Source of the DNA: Panax quinquefolius | Taxonomy: Eukaryota > Streptophyta > Magnoliopsida > Apiales > Araliaceae | Length of the DNA: 64,000 nt | NCBI GenBank assembly: GCA_020205615.1 | Contig: CM035162.1 | Span: 47,772,076 to 47,836,075, forward strand | Direction of reading: 5' to 3' | In this document: positions 21,878-34,599 of the stretch, in pieces | Numbering within the stretch: the first letter of the stretch is position 1 | Layout: every line of letters begins with the position of its first letter | Position numbers and translations under genes: made by a program | Notes under the pieces: generated by a model | Databases searched by the model: none | What the model saw: the letters and a program-made list of their open reading frames with translations, nothing else | Told to the model about the DNA's origin: nothing

Positions 21878-24762
21878 TGTGAGACCCCAGATTTTATGAA
21901 TAAATATTTAATTTTCTCAAAATAATTTTTTAATATTATGGTGTGGATTTGATATAATATTATAGTTGTGGGTATTATTTATAGATTTTGCAAAGTTTTA
22001 ACAGGGAATATTCGTACAACGGCTCAATCATTGTGGACCCCCCACAACGGAATTATTGTCGGATTGAGAAAATGACAAAAATACTTTATGAAAATAACGG
22101 CAGAAGTTTTACCGTTAACTATTGAACTACCCTTAGTAAAAGTACATGTCTACGCTGCGTGTCTGCATAGTTGCATAGTACTACGGTATTGATTATTGAT
22201 GCTTACGTGAGAAGTCACTCGATTATACTCAATTATTGCTACACGATAATTGCTTTGCATCATATCTCTCATATTATTGATTTGATTATTGTCGTAGTAT
22301 CATCTGCATAATATGTTATTTTATTAAATCAATAATTGAGATGACAAAGTTATTCATATTATTAAATTGCAATATTTACAATGTCTAGAAGTTCTGTCAA
22401 GGAGAGATTTGGTCACCTAATTGCGCGTCAATAGGGAGAAATCTTTATTGGAAAGCCCCCTCTTTCCTGGGAACGACCTGATTGATAAATATTATGAGTT
22501 ATAATATTAATGATGAATGTTATTAAAATTGAATTTGTGTTCGGAGTTGAATTTGGAGACACAGACGTGATATTTGAGTCCGGAACGATGAAATTAATAA
22601 AAATAGTCTATAAACACAAAATTTTCTGGGATTAACTTTTTGGTCAAAAAGTCAACAGCTGACTTTTTCGGGAAAAGTCAAACTTCGAAATTTCTAAATT
22701 TATATTTTTGATAAAAATAGTTTCATTGTGTTTGAATTATTTGTGTTAGTGAAAATCGACATTTATTTCGATGATAATTGATGTTTGGGGGTTATATTGA
22801 TAAATCGGGTAATTTATCGGATAATTGAGCACTTAATTACAACTAATTCACATGCTTATATAACTATTTATTCACATGTGTGTACTATTGAATCACATTT
22901 TTGTACTATTAGGGGAGTTGGTGCAAAATTGATAATACTTGCATGACTAAGTTAAAAGTAGAGGTATAGATGGAGGTACTATACTGTAATTCGTATTTTT
23001 CACATGATTATACTATTGATTCACATGTCTAGAACTATTGATTCACATAATTTACTATTGAATCACATTATTTACTATTAGGGGAGGTGGTGCAAGTTTG
23101 ATAATACTTCCATGACTAAATTAAAAATAAAGGAAAAGTTAGAGGTATTGTCTTTGAAATTTTTGAGCCCCAAACGTGCAATTATCGAAACTATATTTTT
23201 CTATAAATAGAAGCTCATTCTTCCTTCATTTCTCACCAATTCACAAAAGCTTTAGAGCGATTATTATAGAGAGAAATTATAGAATGAAGAAGAGAAGTCT
23301 GCAACCTCACTATTCCAGTATCCAGTTTTTCTAAAGGTAGGGAGTATTATTTCTTTCTTATCTATGAAGAGAACTTCTGTTATTCCATTCTTTATTATTC
23401 TGTTGGAATAACCTATATACGCGGGCTACCTTATACTTGGTAAAATTCTTCTGTTGTTCCATTCTTTATCATTCTGTTGGAACATCCTGTCTGTGCATTC
23501 TACGCCGGACCTGGTTCCGTCTTTATTATTCTGTTGGAATATCATGTTTGTGCGTTTTACGCTAGATGTGATTCCGTCTATATTATTCTCATTGGAATAT
23601 CACATCTGCATGCGTTTCTCTTATGTCGTTTTTCTGCATGGGTCGATTCTATTATTTATTATTACATTGGAATAACTTTTGCTGTGCTTGGTCTATCCCA
23701 TGCCTGGTGATTTCTTTTGTTATTCCATTCCTTATTATACTCAGTTGGTTAAAGTTTTGACTTCTATACTCCATGAAATTAGTGGAATTTCCTTGATATT
23801 TGCGCTTCATCTAGTATATTTTTATGGAAATATTCTTCTGAGCATTCTTGAATTTTACTCTACAAAGCAGTATCATGTTGACAATTTGGACGTTATTAGT
23901 TCCTGGATAAAATAATTCTTGAACTTGTTTTTATTGAATTCTTATATCATTGTCATCATCCTCATGTTTATATTTTGTTGAAAGTCATCTATGGCCTATA
24001 GTGCATAGATGGACTTGGTATGATTATGACCGGGATTATTCATGTAATCATGGTAGTAATGTTACAAATGATGTGGTAAAAGTCCTCATTGGCCCGTAGT
24101 GCATTGATGGGCGATTCTTGGCATGATCATGACCATTATTGAATACACAAATATTCTTGGCCCGTAGTGCATGGATAATTGTGGTCGTGATACTAAAGAA
24201 TATCCTTGGCGTCAGTAGTCTTTAGGGGTGATTCGATGATTTGGATTATTTATTAAGTTTGAGTCTCGTGATAAAAGTGATGAAAAACCTTCTAAATCAT
24301 AAAAGATAGTAGATTTTATTCTCTACTTGACTCTTTTAATGGATTGCTTGTTCCACTCGCAGTTAAACTTGATGGTTGTTATATTGTATCGGTTTAACAT
24401 CTGTTGTTGAAGGCTAACGATAATATATTCGCCATTATCTAGTCATAATATTTCCCTCTTGGGCTAGTTGAGCTCACCCTTTTACTTTCATTGTTCTCTT
24501 CAGGAAATGAGAACGTAGCAGGGACTAGTCGGGAAACGGAGTGACGGGCCAGAGGATAACATTAGTAGTCCTCACTATTCTGTGAAATAGTGTGATAACA
24601 ATTGTAATGAGGACTTTGTTGAGTTTGTATACTCTCTAGAGGACAATATTTGTATTAAATCTCACAGCTCTCTTGTTGTATATTAACGATTGTATTTGTA
24701 TTCTGTACCATGTATTTGGCGACTCAGAATAGGTGATGTATACCTATTTTGGGGGCGTCATA
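21878..24762 (+). repeat. Element B 3' LTR
   Basis: Begins TGTGAGACCCCAG and aligns with the 5' LTR throughout, including the TATA box at 23202-23210, tandem array (23380-23700) and GGCC-GTAGTGCA motifs (23990-24190). It ends GGCGTCATA, followed by the target duplication TCAAA and H1 gag. A deletion of about 40 bp near 21998 removes one of the two GGGAATATTCG repeats. Confidence 0.88.
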
Positions 24763-25097
24763 TCAAATATCTTGTTGATATGCTTTATCCACATCTCCGC
24801 CTTAAGTGGTTTTGGCTCTCCAATAAACTTCGGTGGTCCCAACTCCTTGAACTGTTTAGGTGTGACCGTCCGAGAGTTACCAGTGTTTCCACCTGCATTT
24901 TGAACATTAGTCATTCTCTCCTGATGTTGCATGAATTGCAGAAAGCCTCTGAACATCCCATCGTTCATCATTTGGTCAGCGTTGTTGTTTTCTTGAGGAT
25001 TATTTCCATCCTGATGCACATTATCCTGGGTATTGATTGTTGGTGACTCAACGGTTTCATGTGCTTCATTGCTTATCTCAACATTTTAGGATGCCAT
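24763..25097 (-). pseudogene. H1 gag N-terminal part
   Basis: On the minus strand it starts ATGGCATCC at 25097, but the fourth codon is TAA where the related element B has GAG. The frame further in reads MMNDGMFRGFLQFMQHQERM and QFKELGPPKFIGEPKPLKAE, ending KIFD at the target site. It joins 11330 once element B is discounted. Confidence 0.85.
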
Positions 25098-25270
25098 TTT
25101 CAAATACTGCCACAAAACAAGGGTTAATTGACATGTCACATATTATCCCTATACTCTGGCCGGCCAAATAAATACCAAATAAACTTAGGTAGGTCATACT
25201 AGCGAAGGAATTCCCCTTCTTTGCCCTTCTAGTTCTTGTCTCACATCTCAGCCAGGGATTGTATCCCTAA

Positions 25271-25282
25271 GCTTTGATACCA
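25271..25282 (-). other. H1 primer binding site
   Basis: TGGTATCAAAGC on the minus strand, 2 bp from the 5' LTR end at 25285. Same variant as element B. Confidence 0.8.
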
Positions 25283-25284
25283 AC

Positions 25285-28028
25285 TATGACGCCCGCAAAA
25301 TAGGTATACATCATCCATTCTGAGTCGCCAAATACATGGTACAAAATTCAAATACAACTTAATTATACAACTATCGTGTAAAATACGACAAAACATAAGC
25401 TGAGAGTTTTAGTACGAATATTGTTTTCTAGACAGTATTCAAACTCAAATGGAGTCCTCACTACATTTATAATAACACTATTTCATAGAATAGTGAGGAC
25501 TACTAATGCTATCATCTGGACCGTCACTCCGTTCCCCGACTAGTCCCGGCTACGTTCTCATTTCTCTAAAGAGAACAATGAAAACAAAAGGGTGAGCTCA
25601 ACTAGCCCAGTAAGAAATATTATGACTAAGATAATGCAGAATAATTTATCGTTAGCCTTCAACAGTGTTAAACTGATAAGATATAACAAACATCAAGTTT
25701 AACTGCAGCGGAACAAGCAATCCATTAGAAGAGTCAAGTAGAGCATAAAATCTACCATCTTCTATGATTTAAAAGGTTTTTCATCACTTTTATCGCTGAG
25801 ACTCAGCTTAATAAATAATCCACATCATCAAATCACCCCTACACTATGGGCAAGGATATTCTTTAGTATCACGGCCACAAATTATCCATGCACTACGGGC
25901 CAAGGATATTCGTGTATTCATCAATGGTCATGATCATGCCAACAACTGTCCATCAATGCACTACGGGCCAATGAAGACTTTTACCACATCATTTGTAACA
26001 TTACAGTCATGATTATGCCGAATAATCCCTGGTCATAATCATACCAAGTCTATCTATGCATTATAGGCCACAGATGACTTTCAACATAATATAAACATGA
26101 GGATGATGACAATGATATAAGAGTTCAATAAAAAAAGTTCAACGATAAATTTTTAAAGATTTACAATTTAATTTATCCATAAATCAATAACGTCCAAATT
26201 GTCAACATGATATTGCTTTGTGGAGTAAAATTCAAGAATAATATTGTATCAAAAATGATTTGGACCGAAAAGAAATTAATTTTTGTCATGAATAGTACTC
26301 CAGGTGAATAGTACGCCATGAATAGTACTTTGGGAATAGTACCCTGTGAATAGTACTTTATGCATAGTACTCGTGAATAGTACTTCGTGAGTAGTACCTG
26401 TGAATAGTACTTTGTGAATAGTACCCCGTGAATAGTACTTTGTGAATAGTACCGTAAAAATGAATACTACTCATGGACAGTACTCTGGCATGAAAAACTT
26501 AAAATTTAAGAAGAATATATAGAAAATATCCTTGTGAAGCGATACTAGATGAAGCGCAAATTTCAAGGATATTCTACTAATTTCACGGAGTATAGAAACA
26601 ATACTTTAACAGAATGAGGGTATAATCAGGAATACGAGACGAGATAATATTACTCACATACTACAGAGTATGGAAGAAAATATTATTTCTTATGAATACT
26701 GAACAAAAATAATACCCCTTACATTAGAAGAAGACTGGATACTTGGGAATAGTAAAGTAGCGGACTTCTCTTCCTTTTCTCTCTATAGCTTCTCTCTCTA
26801 TAATTGCTCTTGTGAGTCTTAGTGAATTGGTGAGAATGAAAGAAGAATGAGCTTCTATTTATAGGAAAATATAGTTTCGATAATTGCACGTTTTGGGGCT
26901 CGAAATATTACGGTATAATACCTTCATCTTTTCCTTTATTTTTAATTTAGTCCTGCAAGTATTATCAAACTTGCCCCACCTCCCCTAATAGTACATCTTA
27001 TGAATCAATAATACAATCATGTGAATCAATAGTATAATCATGTGAAAAAAATTACAGTATAGTACCTTCATCTATAGCTCCATTTTTAATTTAGTCATGC
27101 AAGTATTATCAATCTTGCACCACTTCCCCTAATAGTACATGCATGTGAATCAATAGTACACACATGTGAACAAATAGTTATAAGCATGTGAATTAATAGT
27201 AATTAATTGCTCATTTATCCGATTAATTACCCGATTTGTCAATATAACCTCCAGACATCCATTTTTATCGAAATAGATGTCGATTTCCACTAACACTAAT
27301 AATCCCAACATAATGGAAATATCAATTTCATCTTTAATCAACACGAACTTATTCATCATTAATATTATAACTCACAATATTTAACAACCAAATCATTCCC
27401 AGGAAAGAGGGCGCTTTTCGATAAGGATTTATCCCTATTGGCGCACAATTAGGTGACCAAACCTCTCCTTGACAGAACTTTCTAGACATTGTCAATATTG
27501 CAAATAATAATATGAATAACTTTGTCGTCTCAATTATTGATTTAATAATATAAAATATTATGCAGATGATACTGTGACAATAATTGAATCAATATTATGA
27601 AAGATATTACGCAACAATTACTGTAGCAATAATTAAGTATAACTTAGTGACTTCTCACGTAAGCATCAATAATCAATACAGTGTGCTATTATGCAACCAC
27701 GCGTATTACTGTACCTTTACCACCGGGTAGTTCAACAGTTTAACGGTAAAACTTTCGCCGTTATTTTTATAAAAAAATAATTCTGTCATTTTCTAACTAC
27801 GATAATACTTTTGATGCGGGGTCAACCAATGATTGTGCCGTCTTACGAATATTCCCTGTTAAAAAGAATATTCTCCAACCAATCGAATATTATATAACCA
27901 CTTGCTTACTTTGCAAAATTTATAAATATTACCCATAACTATAACATTATATCAAATCCACACCATAATATTCAAAAATATATTTCGAGAAAAATTAATC
28001 TTTATTCATACAAGTTGGGGATCTTACA
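25285..28028 (-). repeat. H1 5' LTR
   Basis: 2744 bp. On the minus strand it starts TGTAAGATCCCC at 28028, with a TATA box (CTATTTATA on +) at 26855-26863. In place of the GGAATATC array it has a GAATAGTAC minisatellite (26285-26480), and it keeps the GGCC-GTAGTGCA motifs (25850-26070). Its right end abuts LTR sequence of H2. Confidence 0.88.
26285..26480 (-). repeat. GTGAATAGTAC minisatellite in the H1 LTR
   Basis: About eleven units of 15-18 bp, each containing GAATAGTAC followed by TTT, CCC or similar. Some units are diverged (GCATAGTAC, GAGTAGTAC). Confidence 0.85.
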
Positions 28029-30260
28029 ACCATCACTGCATACCCCGGCTTGTTTCAGCTATATTTTCACCTCTTGCGAAGAAAAATGTAACAAAAAGGA
28101 AAAGGGTGAGCTCAACTAGCCCAGTAAAGAATATTATGACCTAGATAATATACAACAAATTATCATTAGTCTTCAACAGGGAAAAATCTGATAGAATATA
28201 ATAGACAACAAGTTTTAGATCAACAACTGCAGCGGAAACAACAATCCATTAGAAGAGTCAAGTAGAGAATGAATTCTACTATCTTCTAATATTTAAAAGT
28301 CCATCATCAATATTTTATCCCTGTAACATCAATCAATATACATCTTGAATCAAATATTCATCTTTGCACTACATGCCAAAGATATTCATTTTATTACTAG
28401 TTGGTCATGTTCATCTCAACACCTGTTCACCTTTGCACTACGGGCCAAAGATATTCATTAGTTAATCATTCATCTTTGCACTACAGGCCAAAGATATTCA
28501 GTAATATCATCATTTAGGACTAATGATGATGAAAAATATCTTAAAGAAAATAAATCAAGTGAGACAAAAGAACAATTATTAGGGATTACACACTCTGCTT
28601 TATCCAAGTTCAAAAATACTCTATAATAATCAATTGTGGAGTAGAATTCAAAAATAAAGATCAAAACATGGATACAATCAAAGATAGTAACCATAATAGA
28701 CATCTTGGACAAAGAAGATAAAATTTCATTTTTCTGGTGAATAGTGTCGTATACGTGAATAGTGCCGTATACGTGAATAGTAACCCCAACACAAAAAGGT
28801 AGAAATTCCACAATAAAATTCATATCAATATTTCGGCATAATGATATTGAAGAAAATATTATCATTTACGAAGAAAATAACACCCTTTACCTCAAAAGAA
28901 CGATGTTCTTCTTCGGAATATCGATGTAGTCTTGTGAAACTTGCACTGAATAACAACTCTCAAAGTATCTAAATACTCACAAAATACGCTCGATAATATA
29001 TAAAGAGAAAACTTATGATTCTGATGTGATTTTTAATTCTAACTAAGCACCCTATTTATAGGAAAATGTCATAACGCCATAGTTGATAAAATTTTAATAC
29101 GGATGCTTTTTTTTTAAAACGTGTAGCACTCCAAAAATGAATTCTCAGCCCACCACATTTGAATCAGCACATTTCCACCAACAAAGGACAAAAGTGGGTC
29201 CTACCCATAATTTTAATAAAAATATTTATTTTTGAAACTTCAATAATTCATAACAAATAGCCATTTTATCAGAAAAATACAAATTTTATGTCCATCCCAT
29301 AGGAAATTAAATTCTCTACAGCTTTGTTGATTTATGTTTTTCCAAATTCCAAACAAAAACTGACCGAAATCGACATACGGACGATTTTTAATACCTCTAT
29401 TCCGACAAAATACTGATAAAACACCTCAGAATTAAATCCTTCACTTATATCCACACAAAATAAATATTTCACTATCCATCCACATAAAATAAATATTCTT
29501 TATCATATAAATCAATAAATAATTATTCATAATTAATATTATAGAATCACAATTATGACAACCAGGTCGTTCCCAAGAAAGGTGGGGCTTTCCGATAAGG
29601 ATTTCTCCTTATTGGCGCGCAATTAAGTGACCAAACCCCTTTCCTAGATAGAACTTCCTTAGACATTGCCAATAATGCTATCTAATAATATTATTCAAAT
29701 AATATGAATTATTGATCTTATAATGGGAAATACTGTGCAGTGACAATTATTAAAACAACAATAATATAAAATATCAACGTAGCAATTATTGAATCAATAA
29801 AATAAAATATTGAACAATAAATAATGTAACAATTATTGAGTAGTGCCTTCACGTAAGAATCAATAATTAAAAATATCGCGCAATACTGCAGTGTACTACT
29901 TATGCGACCACATCGTATTTTTAACCAACCATAGGAGTATTCAAACAAAGTTGTTAATTGAATAATTACGCTGCAGTTATTTATAAAACTAAAACTTATC
30001 ATTTTCTTCATCCCACCATTTTCCGTTATGGGGCCCATAAATGGTTTCATATTGTCAAATTTAATATTCCCCGACAACAAGAATATTCTACGACCAAATG
30101 AATATTCCCTGACAACAATGAATATTTTATAACCAGTTGCTTATTTTGTAAAATTTGCACATTTCACCCATAACCAAAGAATTATATCAAAATAACACAT
30201 TATTCACAATAATAATTATAAGATATTTTATTTTATTTAATTAAAAGTTGGGGTCTTACA
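28029..30260 (-). repeat. H2 3' LTR, truncated
   Basis: Begins TGTAAGACCCC on the minus strand at 30260; TATA box (CTATTTATA on +) at 29052-29060. Three copies of a TTTGCACTACRKGCCAAAGA motif lie at 28370-28495, and GTGAATAGT repeats at 28737-28790. It shares layout but only patchy sequence with the H1/B LTRs. Confidence 0.8.
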
Positions 30261-30298
30261 ACCACCTCTCCTTATGAAATTTCGTCCTCGAAATTGAC

Positions 30299-30888
30299 CT
30301 ACGTACTCGGTGTTTCGAAAAGGTGAGGATACCTCACTTTCATTTTCGATTCTAACTCCCAGGTCATTTCTTCAATTGCATAGTTCCTCCACAAAACTTT
30401 AACCTGTGGTATAACCTTGGTGCGTAGGACATGCTCTTTCTTATCCAAGATCTTAACAGGTACCTCCTCGTACGTTAAATCTTCGGCTATCTCATCTGGT
30501 TCTAACTCAATAATGTGGTTCGGGTCTTTCATATATTTACGAAGTATAAATGTGTGAAAAATATTATGAACACGAGACATGCCTGAAGGTAATGTGAGTC
30601 TATAGGCCACCTTTTCGATTCACTCAAGAATCTCAAATGGACCAACAAATCATGAATTGAGCTTTCCTCTCTTCCCAAATCTTGTAACTCCCTTCCATGG
30701 TGTAACATGTAATAATACATGATCCCCAATATTAAATTCCACATCCTTTCGATGAAGATCCGCATAACTCTTTTGTCGATCCTGTGCCGTTTGTATACGT
30801 TGTCGGATCATTTGGATCTTCTCTATAGTTATGCGTACCAAGTCTGGTCCCAACAACGTTGCTTCTCCCACCTCATCCCAACATACTG
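30299..30888 (-). pseudogene. H2 integrase C terminus and chromodomain
   Basis: The frame 30610-30299 is open for 103 codons: MAYRLTLPSGMSRVHNIFHT, then YMKDPNHIIELEPDEIAEDL, then VKVLWRNYAIEEMTWELE and RYPHLFETP. Upstream (30888-30611) the integrase tail has QTAQDRQKSYADLHRKDVEF and DHVLLHVTPWKGVTRFGKRG. It stops at 30888, the edge of solo LTR S. The chromodomain keeps the aromatic residues expected for methyl-lysine binding (W in WRN and in TWE), as far as I can judge. Confidence 0.82.
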
Positions 30889-33674
30889 TGTGACGCCCCC
30901 AAAACAGGTATACATCACCTATTCTGAGTCGCCAAATACATGGTACAGAATACAAATACAACTTAATTATACAACTGTCGTGCAAAGTACAACAAAACAT
31001 AAGCTGTGAGTTTTAATACAAATATTGTCGTCTAGACAATATACAAACTCAAATTCAATATTATTACATTTATTTTCTCACTATTTCACTAAATAGTGAG
31101 GACTACTAATGCTATCATCTAGTCCGGTCACTCCGTTCCCGACTAGTCCTCTCTTTCGTTCTCATTTCACAAGAGAACAATGAAAATAAAAGGGTGAGCT
31201 CAACTAGCCCAAGATGGGAAATATTATGACTAAGATAATGCGAGAATATATTATCGTTAGCCTTCAACAATGTTAAACCGATATAATATAACAACCATAA
31301 AGTTTAAGCAGAAGTGGAACAAGCAATCCATTAAAAGAGTCAGTAGAGAATAAAATCTACTATCTTTTATGATTTAAAAGGTTTTTCATCACTTTTATCA
31401 TTGGGACTCGACAATAAATAATCTAAATCATCGAATCACCCCTGCACTACGGCCAAGGATATTCTTTAGTATCACGACCACAATTATCCATGCACTACGG
31501 GCCAAGAATATTTGTGTATTCATTCATGGTCATGATCATGCCAACAACTATCCATCAATGCACTACGGGCCAATGAGGACTTTTACCACATAATTTGTAA
31601 CATTACTTGACCATGATTACAATCAATAATCCTCGGTCATAATCATACCAAGTCCATCTATGCACTACAGAACCACGATGACTTTCAAAAAATATAAACA
31701 TGAGGATGATGACAATGATATAAGAATTCAATAAAACAAGTTCAAGAATTAATTTATACAGGAACTAAAAATGTCCAAATTGTTAATATGATACTTCTTT
31801 GTAGAGTAAAATTCAAGAATGCTCAACATAATATTTCCATAAAAATATACTGGATGAAGCGCAAATATCAAAGATATTCCACTAATTTCATGGAGTATCG
31901 AAGTCAAAACTTTAACCAACTGAGTATAAAAAGGAATGGAATAACAAAAGAAATCACCAGGAATGCAATAGACCGCACAGGCAGGTTATTCCAATAGAAT
32001 AATAAATAACGGAATCAGGTCCGGCGTAAAACGCACAGATAGGATATTCCAACAGAATAATAAAGACGGAATCGAATTCCGGCGTAAAAACGCACGTGCA
32101 GTGATATTCCAATAGAATAATAACAACGGAACCCGGTCCGTGTAGAGAACGCATGCAGACGGATGTTCCAACGTAATGATAAATAATGGAACCCGGTCCC
32201 AAAAGAACGCACGCATGTGATGATGTTCCAATGAATGATAAAGAATGGAATAACGTAAGAATTTCACCAAGTATAGGGTAGCCCAGCGTATACTGAGTTA
32301 TTCCAATAGAATAATAAAGAATGGAATAACGTAAGTTCTCTGCATGGATAAAAATAAATAATACTCCTACCTTGGAAAAACTGGATACTGGAATAGTGAG
32401 GTAGCAGACTTCTCTTCTTCTTTCTCTCTATAATTTCTCTATATAATAATCGCTCTAAAGCTTTTGTGAATTGGTGAGAAATGAAGGAAGAATGACCTTC
32501 TATTTATAAGAAAATATAGTTTCGATAATTGCACGTTTTGGGGCTCAAAAAATTACAGTACAATACTTCCAACTTTTCTTTCATTTATAATTTAGTCCTG
32601 CAAGTATTATCAAACTTGCACCACCTCCCCTAATAGTAAATAATGTGAATCAATAGTTCAATCATGTGAATCAATAGTATAATCATGTGAGAAATACGAA
32701 TTACAGTATAGTACCTCCATCTATACCCGCATTTTTAACTTAGTCATGCAAGTATTATCAATCCAGCACCAACTCCCCTAATAGTAAACAATGTGATTCA
32801 ATAGTACACACATATGAACAAATAGTTATATAAGCATGTGAATCAAGAGTAAAAATAATTGCTCATTTATCCGATAAATTACCCGATTTATCAATATAAC
32901 CCCTAGACATCAATTATCATAGGAATAGATGTCGATTTCCACTAACACTAATAATCCCAACACAATGGAACTATCAAAATTCATTTTTAATCAACACAAC
33001 TTATTCATCATTAATATTATAACTCACAATATTTAACAACCAGGTCGTTCCCAGGAAAGAGGGGGCTTTCCGATAAGGATTTCTCCTTATTGGCGCGCTA
33101 TTAGGTGACCAAACCTCTCCTTGACAGAACTTCTAGACATTGTCAATATTGCAAATAATAATATGAATAACTTTATCGTCTCAATTATTGATTTAATAAT
33201 ATAATATATTATGCAAATGATACTATGACAATAATTGAATCAATAATATGAGAGATATGATGCATCAATTACTGTAGCAATAAATGAGTATAACTGAGTG
33301 AATTTTCACGTAAGCATCAATAATCAATACCGTGTGCTACTATGCAACCACGCGTATTACTGTACTTTTAACACCAGGTGTTTCAACAGTTAACGGTAAA
33401 ACTTCCACCGTTATTTTCATAAAGTATTTTTGTCGTTTTCTCAATCCGACAATAATTTCGTTGTGGGAGTCCACCGATGATTGTGCCGTTGTACGAATAT
33501 TCCCTGTTAAAACGAATATTCCCCGACCAATCTAATATTATATAACAATTTGCGTACTTTGCAAAATTTATAAATATTACCCACAACTATAACATTATAT
33601 CAAATCCACACCATAATTTTCAAAAATATATTTTGAGAAAATTTAATCTTTATTCAAAAAGTTGGGGTCTTATA
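30889..33674 (-). mobile_element. Solo LTR S inserted in the H2 integrase
   Basis: A single LTR of 2786 bp with no internal region: on + it starts TGTGACGCCCCC and ends GGGGTCTTATA. The host target TACTG occurs at 30884-30888 and 33675-33679, and the integrase sequence continues across it. TATA box (CTATTTATA on +) at 32500-32508; leader array at 31960-32300. It resembles the B and H1 LTRs most. A solo LTR is the normal product of recombination between the two LTRs of one element. Confidence 0.92.
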
Positions 33675-34590
33675 TACTGGAGAGCGACACTTTCGTCCAT
33701 ACAATACCTTGAATGGAGCCACACCTATACTTGCCTGATAACTGTTGTTGTAGGAGAATTCCACCAATGGTAGGTACTTATCCTAACTCTCTTTGAAATC
33801 TAGGACACATAGTCTTAATAGATCTTCAAGAGTTTGAATAGTCCTCTCTGATTACCCTTCCGTTTGAGGATGGTATGCTGAACATAGCTTTCTACAAGCT
33901 AACCCAAAATCGTGAAGTTAATCTTATGTCACGATCCGAAACTATGGATACTGGCATGCCATGCAATAACACAATCTCATTTACGTACATACTAGCAAGA
34001 CGTTCAAGGGAATAAGTCTCTCGTATAGGCAAGAAATGGGTAGACTTGGTTAATCTATCAACAATGACCCAAATCGCATCTACGCCTTGAGAAACCTTGG
34101 GAAGACCCGAAACAAAATCCATGGTAATGTGTTCCCACTTCCATTTTGGAATCTAAAGTGGTTGTAATGGACCCTTTGGCACTTGATGTTCTGCCTTTAC
34201 ACGTTGACAAGTTAAACACCTCGAGATAAACTTCGCGATCACTCTCTTCATATTGCTCCACCAAAATGTATGTCGAAGATCATGATACATTTTGGTACTC
34301 CCAAGATGGATTGCAAACAATGTGTTATGTGTGTCCATTATGATTCTATGCTTCAAATCAGAATCGTTAGAAACACAAAGTTTGGAGTTGACTCGAAGTA
34401 TTCCTTCTTCATCGATTCTTGCTTCTGGAATAGCACCTTCTTGCACTTTCTTCTTAATACGCATCAACTCCATGTCCATAGCTTGAGCAGCTTTAAATTT
34501 ATCAATTAAAGTCAGTTCTACTCTTATGTTTGATATCATCATGTGGGTACTTGGAGCCTTTACCTCTATCTCCATCCTTTACAAGTCATA
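33675..34590 (-). pseudogene. H2 integrase zinc-binding region and catalytic core
   Basis: The frame 34575-34153 has an intact HHCC region (HNTLFAIHLGS and then CLTCQRVKAEHQVPKGPLQP). A stop and frameshift near 34155 follow. The core frame (34122-33892) reads MDFVSGLPKVSQGVDAIWVI and IVSDRDIRLTSRFW, so the first two catalytic Asp are present. The region with the catalytic Glu is SERTIQTLE near 33840, directly preceded by an in-frame TAA. The domain is better preserved than in H1, but still broken. Confidence 0.8.
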
Positions 34591-34599
34591 CAAAATGGG

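Larger units (their letters stand above)
11331..24762 (+). mobile_element. Element B: chromovirus inserted in H1 gag
   Basis: Two LTRs in direct orientation (11331-14330 and 21878-24762), about 3.0 and 2.9 kb, start TGTGAGACCCC and end GGCGTCACG and GGCGTCATA (canonical CACA worn in both). The target duplication TCAAA occurs at 11326-11330 and 24763-24767, and the H1 gag frame continues across it. The internal region (14331-21877) has a primer binding site, gag, protease, the start of RT, RNase H and a chromodomain, but most of RT is replaced by element C and most of integrase is deleted. It belongs to the same family as its host H1. Confidence 0.9.
6739..28028 (-). mobile_element. Element H1: chromovirus (Tekay/Del-like) split by element B
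   Basis: On the minus strand: 5' LTR (28028-25285), primer binding site, gag (25097-24763 continued at 11330-10691), nucleocapsid/protease, RT, RNase H, integrase and chromodomain down to 7060, purine tract, and the first 310 bp of the 3' LTR (7048-6739). Both LTRs begin with TGTAAGATCCCC instead of the TGTRAGACCCC of relatives, which supports their being one pair. Element B was inserted in gag at 11330/24763. The 3' LTR is cut off at 6739 against element G, so no target duplication can be read. Multiple stops and a changed catalytic residue show that it is dead. Confidence 0.85.

Noticed and set aside
29718..30080. 120-codon minus-strand ORF rich in Ile and Tyr
   Set aside because: It lies in the AT-rich U3 part of the H2 LTR and has no recognisable domain; an open frame is expected by chance in this composition.
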